From Sphingomonadales bacterium (lineage in GTDB: Bacteria; Pseudomonadota; Alphaproteobacteria; SMXS01), in the NCBI GenBank assembly GCA_022844405.1, contig JALHLV010000017.1, positions 24,081 through 88,080 on the forward strand: DNA of 64,000 nt. The letters are read 5' to 3'. Positions 45,752-53,935 of this stretch are shown one piece after another. The translations under genes were made by a program, and so were the position numbers. The notes under the pieces were generated by a model. That model saw only the letters and a list, made by a program, of their open reading frames with translations. It searched no databases and was not told the DNA's origin. Positions within the stretch are counted from its first letter, which is position 1, and each line of letters opens with the position of its first letter.

Positions 45752-46351
45752 CTACTCGGCCGGTTCCCTGACCTTCGGCTTCATCGCCATGTAGCGGGCG
45801 CGGTCGGCGTCGGTCGCCGGTTCGTGGCGGACGTCGCCCGGCGCGCCCATGGCCCGCGTCCACGAAGCGAACTCCAGCATCATGCCGTCCGGGTCGAGGA
45901 AGTAGATCGACCGGACGAAGGTGGACGGCGTCAGCTGCATGCTGGCCTGGGTCTCCGACTCGTCGTGGTTGACCACCGGCGTCACCTGGACGCCCGCCGC
46001 TTCCAGTTTCTTCTGGTACTCGTCGATCTTCTCGCCCGGCACGTTGAACGCCAGGTGGTTCATCGACGCGTGCGCCGAGGTGATCGGGCCGTGGCCGATC
46101 AGGTGGGCCGGATGGGTGATGCCCGGCGCGCTGTCCGGCGCGTCGGGAAACCAGAAGAACGCCAGCGCGTCGCCATTGCCGATGTCGAAGAAGAAATGCT
46201 GGCCCGAGCCGTAGGGCAGGTCGAGGGTCTTGATCAGCGGCATGCCGAGCACGCCCGAATAGAACTCGACCGTGCGCTTCATGTCCTTGCACACCAGCGC
46301 CAGGTGGTTGATGCCCATGATCTCGAACTTCTCGTTCTTTGGCGCCGTCAT
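45752..46351 (-). CDS. VOC-family (glyoxalase/extradiol dioxygenase-like) protein
   Basis: A 199-residue vicinal-oxygen-chelate protein. The two beta-alpha-beta-beta modules begin MGINHLALVCKDM and SMNHLAFNVPGEK. The expected metal ligands are H16, H99 and E160 (MMLEFASW), as in type I extradiol dioxygenases and glyoxalases. It is not long enough to be a standard two-domain catechol 2,3-dioxygenase. A charged C-terminal tail (MAMKPKVREPAE) follows. The ATG at 46351 has GGAGACG upstream. It lies in the catabolic stretch downstream of the FNR-type regulator gene. Confidence 0.87.
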   Translation of the reverse strand: MTAPKNEKFEIMGINHLALVCKDMKRTVEFYSGVLGMPLIKTLDLPYGSGQHFFFDIGNGDALAFFWFPDAPDSAPGITHPAHLIGHGPITSAHASMNHLAFNVPGEKIDEYQKKLEAAGVQVTPVVNHDESETQASMQLTPSTFVRSIYFLDPDGMMLEFASWTRAMGAPGDVRHEPATDADRARYMAMKPKVREPAE

Positions 46352-46431
46352 TCCACGTCTCCGTCCGCTGAACACACAGGCATCGTATCGTTCTTCCGGA
46401 AAAAATGGAAACGGGACGGGCAGGAAGCGCC

Positions 46432-47172
46432 CTAATCCGCCATCGCCTCGGCCAGTTCCTCGAGCGCGTCCTCGTCCTCGATCACCACATGGGCGGCGCC
46501 GTCGAGGCGGATCACGCCGTCGTTGCGCAGCCTGGTGAAGGTGCGGCTGACGGTCTCGATGGTCAGGCCCAGATAATCGGCGATGTCGGTGCGGCTCATG
46601 GCCAGGTCGATGCGGTTTTCCGATCCGCCGCAGCGGCTGCCGTCCCGGTGCAGCCGCCACAGGAACGACGCCAGCTTCTCGGCCGGCGACTTGCGGCCCA
46701 GCAGCAGCATCTGCTCCTGCGCCTCGCTGAGCTCGTCGGCGGCGATGTCGAGCAGCCGGGTCTTCAGATTGGGGAACTCGTCGAGCAGCGACAGCAGCTT
46801 GGCCCGCGGAAAGCGGCAGACGCCGACCTTGCCGATGGCCTCGGCCGAGCAGGTGTAGGCGCCGTGGCTCGACAGGCCCAGCATGTCGCCGGGGAACACG
46901 AAGCCGACCACCTGCCGCCGGCCGTTGGGCAGGAGCTTCAGCAGCCGGATCGCGCCTTCGGTGAGGTTGAAGATGTAGCGGGGATCGTCGCCCTGCTCGA
47001 ACACGGTCTGGCCGTCCTCGAAGGTGGTGGAGGTCGTGATCGCCTCCAGCCTTTCCAGTTCCCAGTCCTCGAGCGCGGCGCAGGCCGCGACCGTGCGCAC
47101 CCCGCACCGGGCGCACAGGCCGCCGCGCGGCACCAGCCGCAAGGCCGTCGGACGGCTCCCCGGAAACTCCAA
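46432..47172 (-). CDS. Crp/Fnr-family regulator with FNR-type iron-sulfur cysteines
   Basis: A 246-residue regulator. N-terminal cysteines at 20, 23 and 31 (CARCGVRTVAAC) plus Cys108 (YTCSAE) match the four ligands of the oxygen-labile [4Fe-4S] cluster of FNR/FnrN. A cyclic-nucleotide-like domain spans about 45-150. The C-terminal helix-turn-helix, MSRTDIADYLGLTIETVSR, has the E-x-x-S-R recognition pattern of FNR, which reads TTGAT-N4-ATCAA. The start is TTG at 47172, chosen because AGGAGGAGGG lies ideally upstream; this retains all four cysteines. It begins 16 bases after the SCP2 gene. Likely role: switch to low-oxygen metabolism. Confidence 0.88.
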   Translation of the reverse strand: MEFPGSRPTALRLVPRGGLCARCGVRTVAACAALEDWELERLEAITTSTTFEDGQTVFEQGDDPRYIFNLTEGAIRLLKLLPNGRRQVVGFVFPGDMLGLSSHGAYTCSAEAIGKVGVCRFPRAKLLSLLDEFPNLKTRLLDIAADELSEAQEQMLLLGRKSPAEKLASFLWRLHRDGSRCGGSENRIDLAMSRTDIADYLGLTIETVSRTFTRLRNDGVIRLDGAAHVVIEDEDALEELAEAMAD

Positions 47173-47188
47173 GCCCGCTTCCCTCCTC

Positions 47189-47494
47189 CTATTTCGAGGT
47201 GTAGGTGCCGAACGCCATGGCACCCATCAGGTCGCCCTTGACCTGCAGCGCGCCGGTCATGAACGCCTGCTGACCCTGCAGCTCGCCGCTGCGCATCCGC
47301 CCGAAGTTCTCGAGCGAGATGACCATCGTGGTGTCGGCGTCACGGTTGTCGTTGCTCACCGAGTTGGGCGCGGTCTTGGCGTCGATGAACACCACGCCGT
47401 CGTCGCCGAAATCCATCTTCAGCGTCCGTCCCAGGCCGCTGTCCTTGCCTTCGAAGAGGGTCTTCATCGCCTGTGTTGCGTCGTCCAGTGTCAC
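47189..47494 (-). CDS. SCP2 sterol/lipid-binding domain protein
   Basis: A 101-residue single-domain SCP2 protein. The fold's pattern is visible: 'LKMDFGDDGVVFIDAK', TTMVISLENFGRMRSG, and 'AFMTGALQVKGDLMGAMAFG'. SCP2 domains bind fatty acyl-CoAs and sterols in a hydrophobic tunnel. The start is GTG at 47494 with GGGAGG upstream. It lies between a crotonase and the FNR-type regulator, all on the minus strand, which suits lipid or steroid-side-chain metabolism. Confidence 0.85.
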   Translation of the reverse strand: MTLDDATQAMKTLFEGKDSGLGRTLKMDFGDDGVVFIDAKTAPNSVSNDNRDADTTMVISLENFGRMRSGELQGQQAFMTGALQVKGDLMGAMAFGTYTSK

Positions 47495-47565
47495 GCGAGC
47501 CTCCCGCTCTGTTGGTCCGGGCACAATATGTCCTGCAAAATGATTACAGCCAAGCGATACCGGTT

Positions 47566-48360
47566 TCAGGAGCCGGTGAAGTTCGGCTTGCGCTTCTCGA
47601 CGAAGGAATGGACCGCCTCGGCATGGTCGTCGGCGAGCTGGGTCATCAGCTCGTAGGCCATGCCCGCGTCGAACACGCCGTGGGCGAGCTGCTTCAGGGC
47701 GATGTTGGCGGAGACCTTGGTCCAGCGGATCGCCTTGGTGGCGCCGCCGACCAGCTTGGCCGCCAGTTTGTCGACGGCGACGTCCAGGTCGGCCTCCGGG
47801 ACCGCCCGGTTGATCAGCCCCATCTCGACCGCGTCCTTCGCCTCGATCAGGTCGCCGGTCATCAGATAGTATTTGGCGCGGACATAACCGATGAGTTGGG
47901 GCCACAGCACGGCGCCGCCGTCGCCCGCGACCAGGCCGGCGCGCACATGCGGGTCGCCGATCCGGGCGGTGTCGGCGGCGATAACCATGTCGCAGCACAG
48001 TGCCAGCGTGGCGCCGAGGCCGATGGCGTCACCGTTCATGCGGCAGATCACCGGCTTCTCGCATTCCAGCAGGTTGAACACGACCCGCTTGGCCTCGTAG
48101 CTCGACAGCGTGCCGACGGTGCGGGTCTTCAGCCCCTCGAGCAGCCAGGGGAAGTCGCCGCCGGCCGAAAACGCCCGGCCCGCGCCGGTCAGCACGACCA
48201 CGTCGACCGCGTCGTCATACATCACGTCGTCCCAGATGTGGGACAACTCGTAATGCAGCCGCGCGTTCACCGCGTTGAGCACCTCGGGACGGTTCAGCGT
48301 GACCCGGAGCACCTTGTCCCGCCGTTCGACCAGCAGGTGTTGATAGGACGCGTAATCCAT
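47566..48360 (-). CDS. Enoyl-CoA hydratase/isomerase family protein
   Basis: A 264-residue crotonase. Oxyanion-hole segments are GAGRAFSAGGDF (about 62-73) and CRMNGDAIGLGATLAL. The catalytic Glu positions of classic enoyl-CoA hydratase are not conserved (IGDPHVRAGLVAGDGGAVLWPQ), where GDGG replaces the usual Glu segment as in several CoA isomerases and 1,4-dihydroxynaphthoyl-type relatives. The ATG at 48360 has AAGGGGAGA upstream; the longer in-frame frame overlaps the divergent Rieske gene and is rejected. Confidence 0.87.
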   Translation of the reverse strand: MDYASYQHLLVERRDKVLRVTLNRPEVLNAVNARLHYELSHIWDDVMYDDAVDVVVLTGAGRAFSAGGDFPWLLEGLKTRTVGTLSSYEAKRVVFNLLECEKPVICRMNGDAIGLGATLALCCDMVIAADTARIGDPHVRAGLVAGDGGAVLWPQLIGYVRAKYYLMTGDLIEAKDAVEMGLINRAVPEADLDVAVDKLAAKLVGGATKAIRWTKVSANIALKQLAHGVFDAGMAYELMTQLADDHAEAVHSFVEKRKPNFTGS

Positions 48361-48454
48361 CTGTCTCCCCTTCATCGTGCCGACCGCTGTTTGAGTCGCG
48401 TGCCCCGCATTGTTGGCGTAAAACCGGCGGAAGTCATCGGTAAGGGGAAACGCG

Positions 48455-49840
48455 ATGAACGTGCAGGCTACGAAACCATTGCAGCCCGGCGAGGCGCGCT
48501 GTCCCGGCCCGAGCGCCCAGGACATCATCGCCGCCGACGGCCAGGACGTACCCGCCGTCCTGCGCGAGCAGTCCTACAGCTTCCTCGGCGACACCGACAT
48601 TCCCACCGAACGCTACACCAGCCGCGCCTTCCACGACCTGGAAGTGGCGAAGATGTGGTCGAAGGTCTGGCAGTACGCCTGCCGCGAGGAGGAGATTCCG
48701 GCGCCGGGCGACTATGTGGAATACAGCGTCGCCGATTTCTCGTTCCTGGTGGTGCGCACCGACTCGGGCGACATCAAGGCCTACGTCAATTCCTGCCTGC
48801 ACCGCGGCACCCAGCTGCGTCCCTCCGACTCGGCGGGATCGGCGACGCAATTCCGCTGCCCATTCCATGGCTGGACCTGGAACCTGGACGGCTCGCTGAA
48901 GGAAATCCCCTGCCGCTGGGACTTCCCCAAGGTCACCGACGAGGCGTTCAGGCTGCCGGAAGTGAACGTCGGCACCTGGGGCGGCTTCGTCTTCATCAAC
49001 CCGGACGAGGACGGCCAGCCCTTCGAGGACTATCTCGGGGTGCTGCCCGAGCAGATGAAGATCTGGCCGCTTGAGGACCGGGCGATCGTCGCCAATGTCC
49101 GCAAGGTGATCGGCTGCAACTGGAAGGTGACTCAGGAAGCCTTCATGGAATCCTATCATGTGCTGGCGACCCACCCGCAGGCGCTGGCCTATCTGGGCGA
49201 CGCCAACTCGCAGTACGACATCTGGGGCGACCACGTCAGCCGCCAGCTCAACACCCAGGCCGTCGCCAGCCCGCATCTGGGCGAGGTCAGCCAGCAGGTG
49301 ATCGCCGACGCCATGCTGATGGATCTGGGCCACGCCGGCGAGGGCACCATGCTGCAGGTGCCCGACGGCATGACCGCGCGGCAGGTGATCGCCAAGGGTG
49401 TGCAGGCCTCGCTCGGACCTGCTCTGGGCACCGACCTGTCCCATTTGAGCATCAGCGAGACACTGGACACCATCGAGTATTTCCTGTTCCCCAACTTCCA
49501 TCCCTGGGCGAACATCACCGTGCCGCTGGTCTACCGTTTCCGGCCCAACGGCAACGACCCGGACAGCTCAATCATGGATATCCTGATCATGCGGCCCTGC
49601 CCGAAGGACGGCCCGCGTCCCGAGCCGGCGCCGCTGCACATCCTGGGAGAGCACGAGATGTTCTCGGACGCGCCGGAACTGGGCGGCCTCGGTCCCGTGT
49701 TCGACCAGGACACCTCCAATCTGGAGCGGCTGCAGATCGGCCTGAAGGCGGCGCGCAAGCCGGGCGTCACTCTCGGCAACTACCAGGAGGCCCGGGTTCG
49801 GCACATTCACCAGACCCTGGACAAGTACCTGTCGCGCTAA
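48455..49840 (+). CDS. Rieske ring-hydroxylating oxygenase alpha subunit (copy A)
   Basis: A 461-residue oxygenase. The Rieske [2Fe-2S] site is C114-x-H116 (CLHRG) and C135-x2-H138 (CPFHGW). The mononuclear iron site is H235-x4-H240 (YHVLATHPQ), with an acidic ligand further on. The C-terminal VTLGNYQEARVRHIHQTLDKYL is shared with copies B and C. Such enzymes use electrons from a reductase and ferredoxin to hydroxylate aromatic or alicyclic rings. No partner genes are in the window, so electrons must come from elsewhere. The ATG at 48455 has AAGGGGAAACG upstream. It is divergent from the crotonase gene. Confidence 0.92.
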   Translation: MNVQATKPLQPGEARCPGPSAQDIIAADGQDVPAVLREQSYSFLGDTDIPTERYTSRAFHDLEVAKMWSKVWQYACREEEIPAPGDYVEYSVADFSFLVVRTDSGDIKAYVNSCLHRGTQLRPSDSAGSATQFRCPFHGWTWNLDGSLKEIPCRWDFPKVTDEAFRLPEVNVGTWGGFVFINPDEDGQPFEDYLGVLPEQMKIWPLEDRAIVANVRKVIGCNWKVTQEAFMESYHVLATHPQALAYLGDANSQYDIWGDHVSRQLNTQAVASPHLGEVSQQVIADAMLMDLGHAGEGTMLQVPDGMTARQVIAKGVQASLGPALGTDLSHLSISETLDTIEYFLFPNFHPWANITVPLVYRFRPNGNDPDSSIMDILIMRPCPKDGPRPEPAPLHILGEHEMFSDAPELGGLGPVFDQDTSNLERLQIGLKAARKPGVTLGNYQEARVRHIHQTLDKYLSR

Positions 49841-49852
49841 AGGATTTCCAGG

Positions 49853-50767
49853 CTAGGCAAGTCCGATCCCTGCGACCCGGTCACGAATGCGCGGGGCGGC
49901 GAAATCCAGGAACGCCCGCAGCTTCAGCGGCGCCCTGCCCTGTCCGACGTGAACCAGATGGATCGGCAACGGCTCCGGCTCGAAATCCGCCAGTACAATG
50001 AGCAGCGTCCCGTCGGCGACGGCGCGGGCAGCCTGATACGACAGGACTCGCGTCAAGCCCAGCCCGGTAATCGCGGCGTCGATGGCCGCTTCCGCCGTGT
50101 TGACCGAAAGCCGGGGCGAAATCGCGACCGGCTTAAGCGTCCGTGAGTTAGGGTCGGCGAAGCCCCACGATGACGCGGGTGCGATCCCGTCGAAACTGAC
50201 GCAGGCCATCTCCGACAGCTCGGCCGGCTCGGACGGCACCCTATGGCTGGCAAAATACGCCGGACTGCCGCACACGACGTGCCTTACGGCGCCAACGCGG
50301 GTGGCGACAAGGCCACTGTCCGGCAGCGCGCCGATCCTTACCGCCACGTCCATGTGATCGTCGATCAGGTGAACATTGCGATCCGAAAGCGCCAGCCGCA
50401 CATTGACCTCCGGGTAGGCGGCAAGAAACGCTGTCACCACCGGCAGAACGTGCAGCCGGCCAAACACCACGGGCGCGGTGATGACAAGATCGCCTCTCGG
50501 CGCATGGTACTCGCCGGACGCCGCGCGTTCGGCATCGCCCAACTGTTCCAGAATGCGCCGGCAGGCGGCCACATACGCGTCTCCCGCATCGGTCAGCGTC
50601 AGGCTGCGCGTGGAACGGATCAGCAACCGGACATTCAGGTGGGCTTCCAGCTCCGCGACCTTGCGGCTCACGGTTGGCAACGAGGTGCCGAGCTTGCGCG
50701 CGGCCGCCGTGAAGCTGCCGGTGTCGACGGCGGCGACCAGCACGGACATGGCCTCGATCCGGTCCAT
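49853..50767 (-). CDS. LysR-family transcriptional regulator
   Basis: A 304-residue LysR regulator. The winged helix-turn-helix is at 3-60 (MSVLVAAVDTGSFTAAARKLGTSLPTVSRKVAELE-type pattern), followed by the effector-binding domain (GDLVITAPVVFGRLHVLPVV; ELSEMACVSFDGIAPASS). This subgroup resembles the DsdC/AaeR-like LysR proteins that control a divergent neighbouring gene. It is divergent from the PPOX-family flavoprotein gene at 50883 with a 115-base AT-rich gap, which probably contains its operator. Confidence 0.92.
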   Translation of the reverse strand: MDRIEAMSVLVAAVDTGSFTAAARKLGTSLPTVSRKVAELEAHLNVRLLIRSTRSLTLTDAGDAYVAACRRILEQLGDAERAASGEYHAPRGDLVITAPVVFGRLHVLPVVTAFLAAYPEVNVRLALSDRNVHLIDDHMDVAVRIGALPDSGLVATRVGAVRHVVCGSPAYFASHRVPSEPAELSEMACVSFDGIAPASSWGFADPNSRTLKPVAISPRLSVNTAEAAIDAAITGLGLTRVLSYQAARAVADGTLLIVLADFEPEPLPIHLVHVGQGRAPLKLRAFLDFAAPRIRDRVAGIGLA

Positions 50768-50781
50768 CGACCAATTCCATT

Positions 50782-50797
50782 ATTCGAGAGAGTGAAT
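50782..50797. promoter_or_regulatory. Candidate LysR binding site in the divergent promoter region
   Basis: ATTC and GAAT flank eight bases (ATTCGAGAGAGTGAAT), in the AT-rich gap between the LysR gene and its divergent neighbour, 15 bases upstream of the LysR start. A second inverted repeat, TGATTT and AAATCA around AATTG, is at 50817-50833. Confidence 0.45.
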
Positions 50798-50882
50798 ATC
50801 ACTTATGCCATATTATTGATTTAATTGAAATCACATAGGTTTCTGCTACCGCGCCGATCGCGGCCCCATCACCCAAGCGAGC

Positions 50883-51518
50883 ATGACAATGACCTATGGA
50901 TTTCTCGATATCGCCATGACCCCGAGCGTCAAGTCGGCGCAGGCGGCCAATGGCAGCGGCGATCACTGGTCCATCTCGAAGATCGACCGGCAGTTCGACC
51001 GTTTCACGGATACGGAAAAGCAGTTCATCGCGGCCCGCGACAGCTTCTACATGGCAAGCGTCGGCGAGACCGGCTGGCCCTATGTCCAGCATCGCGGCGG
51101 ACCCGCGGGATTTCTGCGCGTGCTGGACGACAGGACCCTGGCTTTCGCGGATTTTCGCGGCAACCGGCAGTATATCAGTGTCGGCAATCTGGCCGCCAAC
51201 GACCGCGTCGCGCTGATCCTGATGGATTATCCGAATCGCCGGCGCCTCAAGATCTATGCCCGCGCGAAAGAGCGGGAACTGGCCGGTGACGCCGCACTGG
51301 CCGAAACCCTCTCCCTGCCGGGCTACAAGGCCAGGCCGGAGCGCGCGATCGTGCTGCATCTCGAAGCCTTCGACTGGAACTGCCCGCAGCACATTACGCC
51401 GCGCTTCACCGAGGCCCAGATCGAATCGGCGCTGGCGCCCCAGCGCGCCCGTCTGGAACAGCTGGAAGCCGAAAACGCTGCCCTTCGGCAAGCGCTGGCG
51501 GCAGCGCAGGGAGAGTGA
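50883..51518 (+). CDS. Pyridoxamine 5'-phosphate oxidase-family flavoprotein
   Basis: A 211-residue split-barrel flavin protein of the PPOX family ([77 protein letters not shown]). It binds FMN or F420-like cofactors in relatives and reduces or protects small molecules. A C-terminal helix ([20 protein letters not shown]) is a leucine-zipper-like coiled coil, an uncommon addition. It is divergent from LysR and its stop overlaps the region before the DUF1348 gene start (GTGACCATG), so the two are coupled. Confidence 0.85.
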   Translation: MTMTYGFLDIAMTPSVKSAQAANGSGDHWSISKIDRQFDRFTDTEKQFIAARDSFYMASVGETGWPYVQHRGGPAGFLRVLDDRTLAFADFRGNRQYISVGNLAANDRVALILMDYPNRRRLKIYARAKERELAGDAALAETLSLPGYKARPERAIVLHLEAFDWNCPQHITPRFTEAQIESALAPQRARLEQLEAENAALRQALAAAQGE

Positions 51519-51520
51519 CC

Positions 51521-51994
51521 ATGCGGACCGAACCCCGCCCGCCCCTGCCGCCCTTCACGCTGGAAGGCGCGATCCAGAAGGTGCGCCTCGCCGAGGACGG
51601 CTGGAACAGCCGCGACCCGGGGCGCGTGGCACTGGCCTACACAGCCGACAGCCGCTGGCGCAACCGGGCCGAATTCGTCGAGGGCCGCGCGGCGATCGAG
51701 GCGTTCCTGGCGCGCAAATGGGCGCGGGAACTGGACTATCGGTTGATCAAGGAGTTGTGGGCGTTCCGCGAGAACCGCATCGCCGTCCGCTTCGCCTATG
51801 AATGGCACGACGACAGCGGGCACTGGTTTCGCAGTTACGGCAACGAAAACTGGGAGTTCGACGAACACGGCCTAATGCGCCTGCGCATGGCCAGCATCAA
51901 CGACCTGCCCATTGGCGACGGCGAGCGCAAATTCCATTGGCCGCTGGGCCGGCGGCCCGATGAGCATCCGGATTTGAGCGCGCTCGGGCTGTAG
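51521..51994 (+). CDS. DUF1348 / NTF2-like family protein
   Basis: A 157-residue protein of the DUF1348 group in the NTF2-like alpha+beta barrel superfamily. Typical sequence: [54 protein letters not shown], and [16 protein letters not shown]. The function of the family is not established. I chose the ATG at 51521, three bases after the previous stop, over an overlapping GTG at 51515. Immediately after its stop the same frame continues into the tail of a vanished Rieske gene (next entry). Confidence 0.87.
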   Translation: MRTEPRPPLPPFTLEGAIQKVRLAEDGWNSRDPGRVALAYTADSRWRNRAEFVEGRAAIEAFLARKWARELDYRLIKELWAFRENRIAVRFAYEWHDDSGHWFRSYGNENWEFDEHGLMRLRMASINDLPIGDGERKFHWPLGRRPDEHPDLSALGL

Positions 51995-52093
51995 CCGGCC
52001 GGCGCCGCCGCGCGAGGCGTCGCCCTGGGCCACCACCCGGAACCGCACATCCGCCGCATCCACCAGACCCTCGATCAACATCCGGCGCGCTGA
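51995..52093 (+). pseudogene. C-terminal remnant of a fourth Rieske oxygenase alpha subunit
   Basis: Directly after the DUF1348 stop the same frame stays open for 32 codons and ends at TGA (52091). The translation contains ARGVALGHHPEPHIRRIHQT then LDQHPAR. It aligns without gaps to the ends of copies A (PGVTLGNYQEARVRHIHQT, LDKYLSR), B and C, including the position of the stop codon. Conserved positions are G-V-x-L-G, E, I-R-x-I-H-Q-T-L-D and the final R. No start codon, Rieske or iron site remains. The body of the gene must have been lost when the LysR-PPOX-DUF1348 segment came in or by deletion. Confidence 0.72.
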
Positions 52094-52150
52094 CGATCGA
52101 TCCGGGCGTCGGTTTCTGTCGCCTTGGGGCGCGAATCCGTGTAGGTAAAA

Positions 52151-52209
52151 GTCACAGATGCATAAAGCCTGTCGTGCCCGGTTGCCGCCACTGAATAAAC
52201 GTGACAGAT
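52151..52209. promoter_or_regulatory. Possible regulatory direct repeat upstream of Rieske copy B
   Basis: GTCACAGAT (52151) and GTGACAGAT (52201) match at eight of nine positions and are exactly 50 bases apart, in an AT-richer 186-base gap. They could be binding sites for an activator. No clear -10/-35 pair was found. Confidence 0.3.
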
Positions 52210-52279
52210 TTTCACTGGCGGGCCGGGAAGTGCCGCACTATCTCAGCCGGTGACGTCGGGCGAAACGAGGAGCAGAGCC

Positions 52280-53674
52280 ATGAACATCGAAAACCCCAAG
52301 CAGCTGAAGCCCGGTGAGGCCCGTTCGGAAGCCATTTCCGTCCAGGAGCTGCTCGACCGCGAGAAGGTCGCGGTGCCCAAGGTGCTCCGCAAGAACTTCA
52401 ACGTCCACATGGGTTCGGACCGGCTGCCGACGTCGCGCTGGACCGACCCGGCATTCGCCCGGCTCGAAATGGACAAGATGTGGACCAAGGTCTGGCAATT
52501 CGCCTGCCGCGAGGAACACATCCCGGAAGTGGGCGACTTCATCACCTATGAGATCGGCGAGTGGTCGTTCCTCGTGATCCGCACCGCGCCCGAGACCATC
52601 AAGGCCTACTGGAACGCCTGCCTGCACCGCGGCAACCAGCTAAAGCCGGAAGGCACCCACGGCAACGCCTCCGAGCTGCGCTGCACCTTCCACGGCTTCA
52701 CCTGGACCATCGACGGCGCGTTGAGCGACTTCCCTTGCCGCTGGGATTTCCCGCACATCGTCGACGCCGAATACCATTTGCCGGAAGTCAAGGTCGGCAC
52801 CTGGGGCGGCTTCGTGTTCATCAACATGGACGACAATGCCGAGAGCCTGGAAAGCTTCCTGGGCGACCTGATCCCCGAGTTCGAGCGCTGGGACTTCAAG
52901 AACAAGTACGTCATGAACCACATCGCCAAGCGGGTGGACATGAACTGGAAGGTCGGCATCGAGGCGTTCGCCGAAAGCTTCCACGTGGTCGCGACCCATC
53001 CGCAGATCATGCCGTCCACGGCCGACGCCAACACCCAGTACGACGTGGACCCCAAGCTCAACTACAACCGCATGATCACCGCCATGGGCGTGCCGAGCCC
53101 GCATATTCCGCCGATGGAGGAACAGGCCATCGTCGACTCGATGACGCCGCGCGCCCACCGCATGGGCATGGCCATGGACGACTTCAAGGTGCCCGAGGGC
53201 ATGACCGCCCGCCAGTACATGGCCGAGATGCGCCGCAAGGTGGTGGGCACGGCCAAGAACCGCGACTATTCGGACGCCACCGACAGCGAGATGCTCGACG
53301 CCATCCAGTACTGGGTGTTCCCCAACTTCTTCCCGTGGGGCGGCATGGGCACCAACATCACCTACCGCTTCCGGCCCGACGGCCTGAACCCGAATTCGGC
53401 GCTGATGGAGGTATTCATCCTCAGCGACTACGACCTGAACGGCCCGCGCCCCGATCCCGCGCCCATGCGCCTGCTGGGCGAGGACCAGGAATGGATCGTG
53501 GCCGAGGACGAGATCGGCGGCCTGGCCGCCGTGTTCCAGCAGGACATGACCAACATGCCCAAGGTGCAAAAGGGCATGAAGTCGCTGAAGCAGGGCGTCA
53601 CCCTGGCCAATTACCAGGAAAGCCGCCTGCGCCACCTGCACTGGAAGATCGACGAGTATATCGACGCCGAGTAA
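52280..53674 (+). CDS. Rieske ring-hydroxylating oxygenase alpha subunit (copy B)
   Basis: A 464-residue oxygenase with the same architecture as copy A at the same residue numbers: C114/H116 (CLHRG), C135/H138 (CTFHGF), and H235-x4-H240 (FHVVATHPQ). It differs from A by GF instead of GW after the Rieske site and by a longer catalytic domain insert (PHIPPMEEQAIVDSMTPRAH). The ATG at 52280 has GAGGAG upstream. A 62-residue gene follows four bases later. It has its own promoter region with a direct repeat. Confidence 0.92.
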   Translation: MNIENPKQLKPGEARSEAISVQELLDREKVAVPKVLRKNFNVHMGSDRLPTSRWTDPAFARLEMDKMWTKVWQFACREEHIPEVGDFITYEIGEWSFLVIRTAPETIKAYWNACLHRGNQLKPEGTHGNASELRCTFHGFTWTIDGALSDFPCRWDFPHIVDAEYHLPEVKVGTWGGFVFINMDDNAESLESFLGDLIPEFERWDFKNKYVMNHIAKRVDMNWKVGIEAFAESFHVVATHPQIMPSTADANTQYDVDPKLNYNRMITAMGVPSPHIPPMEEQAIVDSMTPRAHRMGMAMDDFKVPEGMTARQYMAEMRRKVVGTAKNRDYSDATDSEMLDAIQYWVFPNFFPWGGMGTNITYRFRPDGLNPNSALMEVFILSDYDLNGPRPDPAPMRLLGEDQEWIVAEDEIGGLAAVFQQDMTNMPKVQKGMKSLKQGVTLANYQESRLRHLHWKIDEYIDAE

Positions 53675-53677
53675 GGC

Positions 53678-53866
53678 GTGGCGGTTTCACGCACCAGCGC
53701 CATCGACGGGCGCGTCTACACGAGGCAGGAAGACGGCGCCGTCGCCGTGCACGACCCGGCCACCGGCAAGACCGGCCGTTTCAGGCGAAACGGCCGGTGG
53801 ATCGACGGCGAGATCAAGGACGCCGACCCGCACATGATCGACTTCGTCGCGCTGCTGAAGGGGTGA
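53678..53866 (+). CDS. Small protein coupled to Rieske copy B
   Basis: A 62-residue protein starting at GTG, three bases after the Rieske stop, with a GTAAGG overlapping the stop as ribosome site. It is basic to neutral with a beta-hairpin-like repeat: GRVYTRQEDGAVAVHD and GKTGRFRRNGRWIDGEI, followed by DADPHMIDFVALLKG. I do not recognise a family. Position and the coherent composition suggest a real accessory or stability factor of the oxygenase, but its function is not known. Confidence 0.62.
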   Translation: MAVSRTSAIDGRVYTRQEDGAVAVHDPATGKTGRFRRNGRWIDGEIKDADPHMIDFVALLKG

Positions 53867-53935
53867 GAGCGCTTCGATGGTGTGAGCGACACGCCAACTT
53901 TTACCAGAAGATGATTGCATCAACAGGAGCGGATG

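Noticed and set aside
51515..51520. GTG start for the DUF1348 gene at 51515
   Set aside because: The ATG at 51521 has better spacing from AGGGAGAG.
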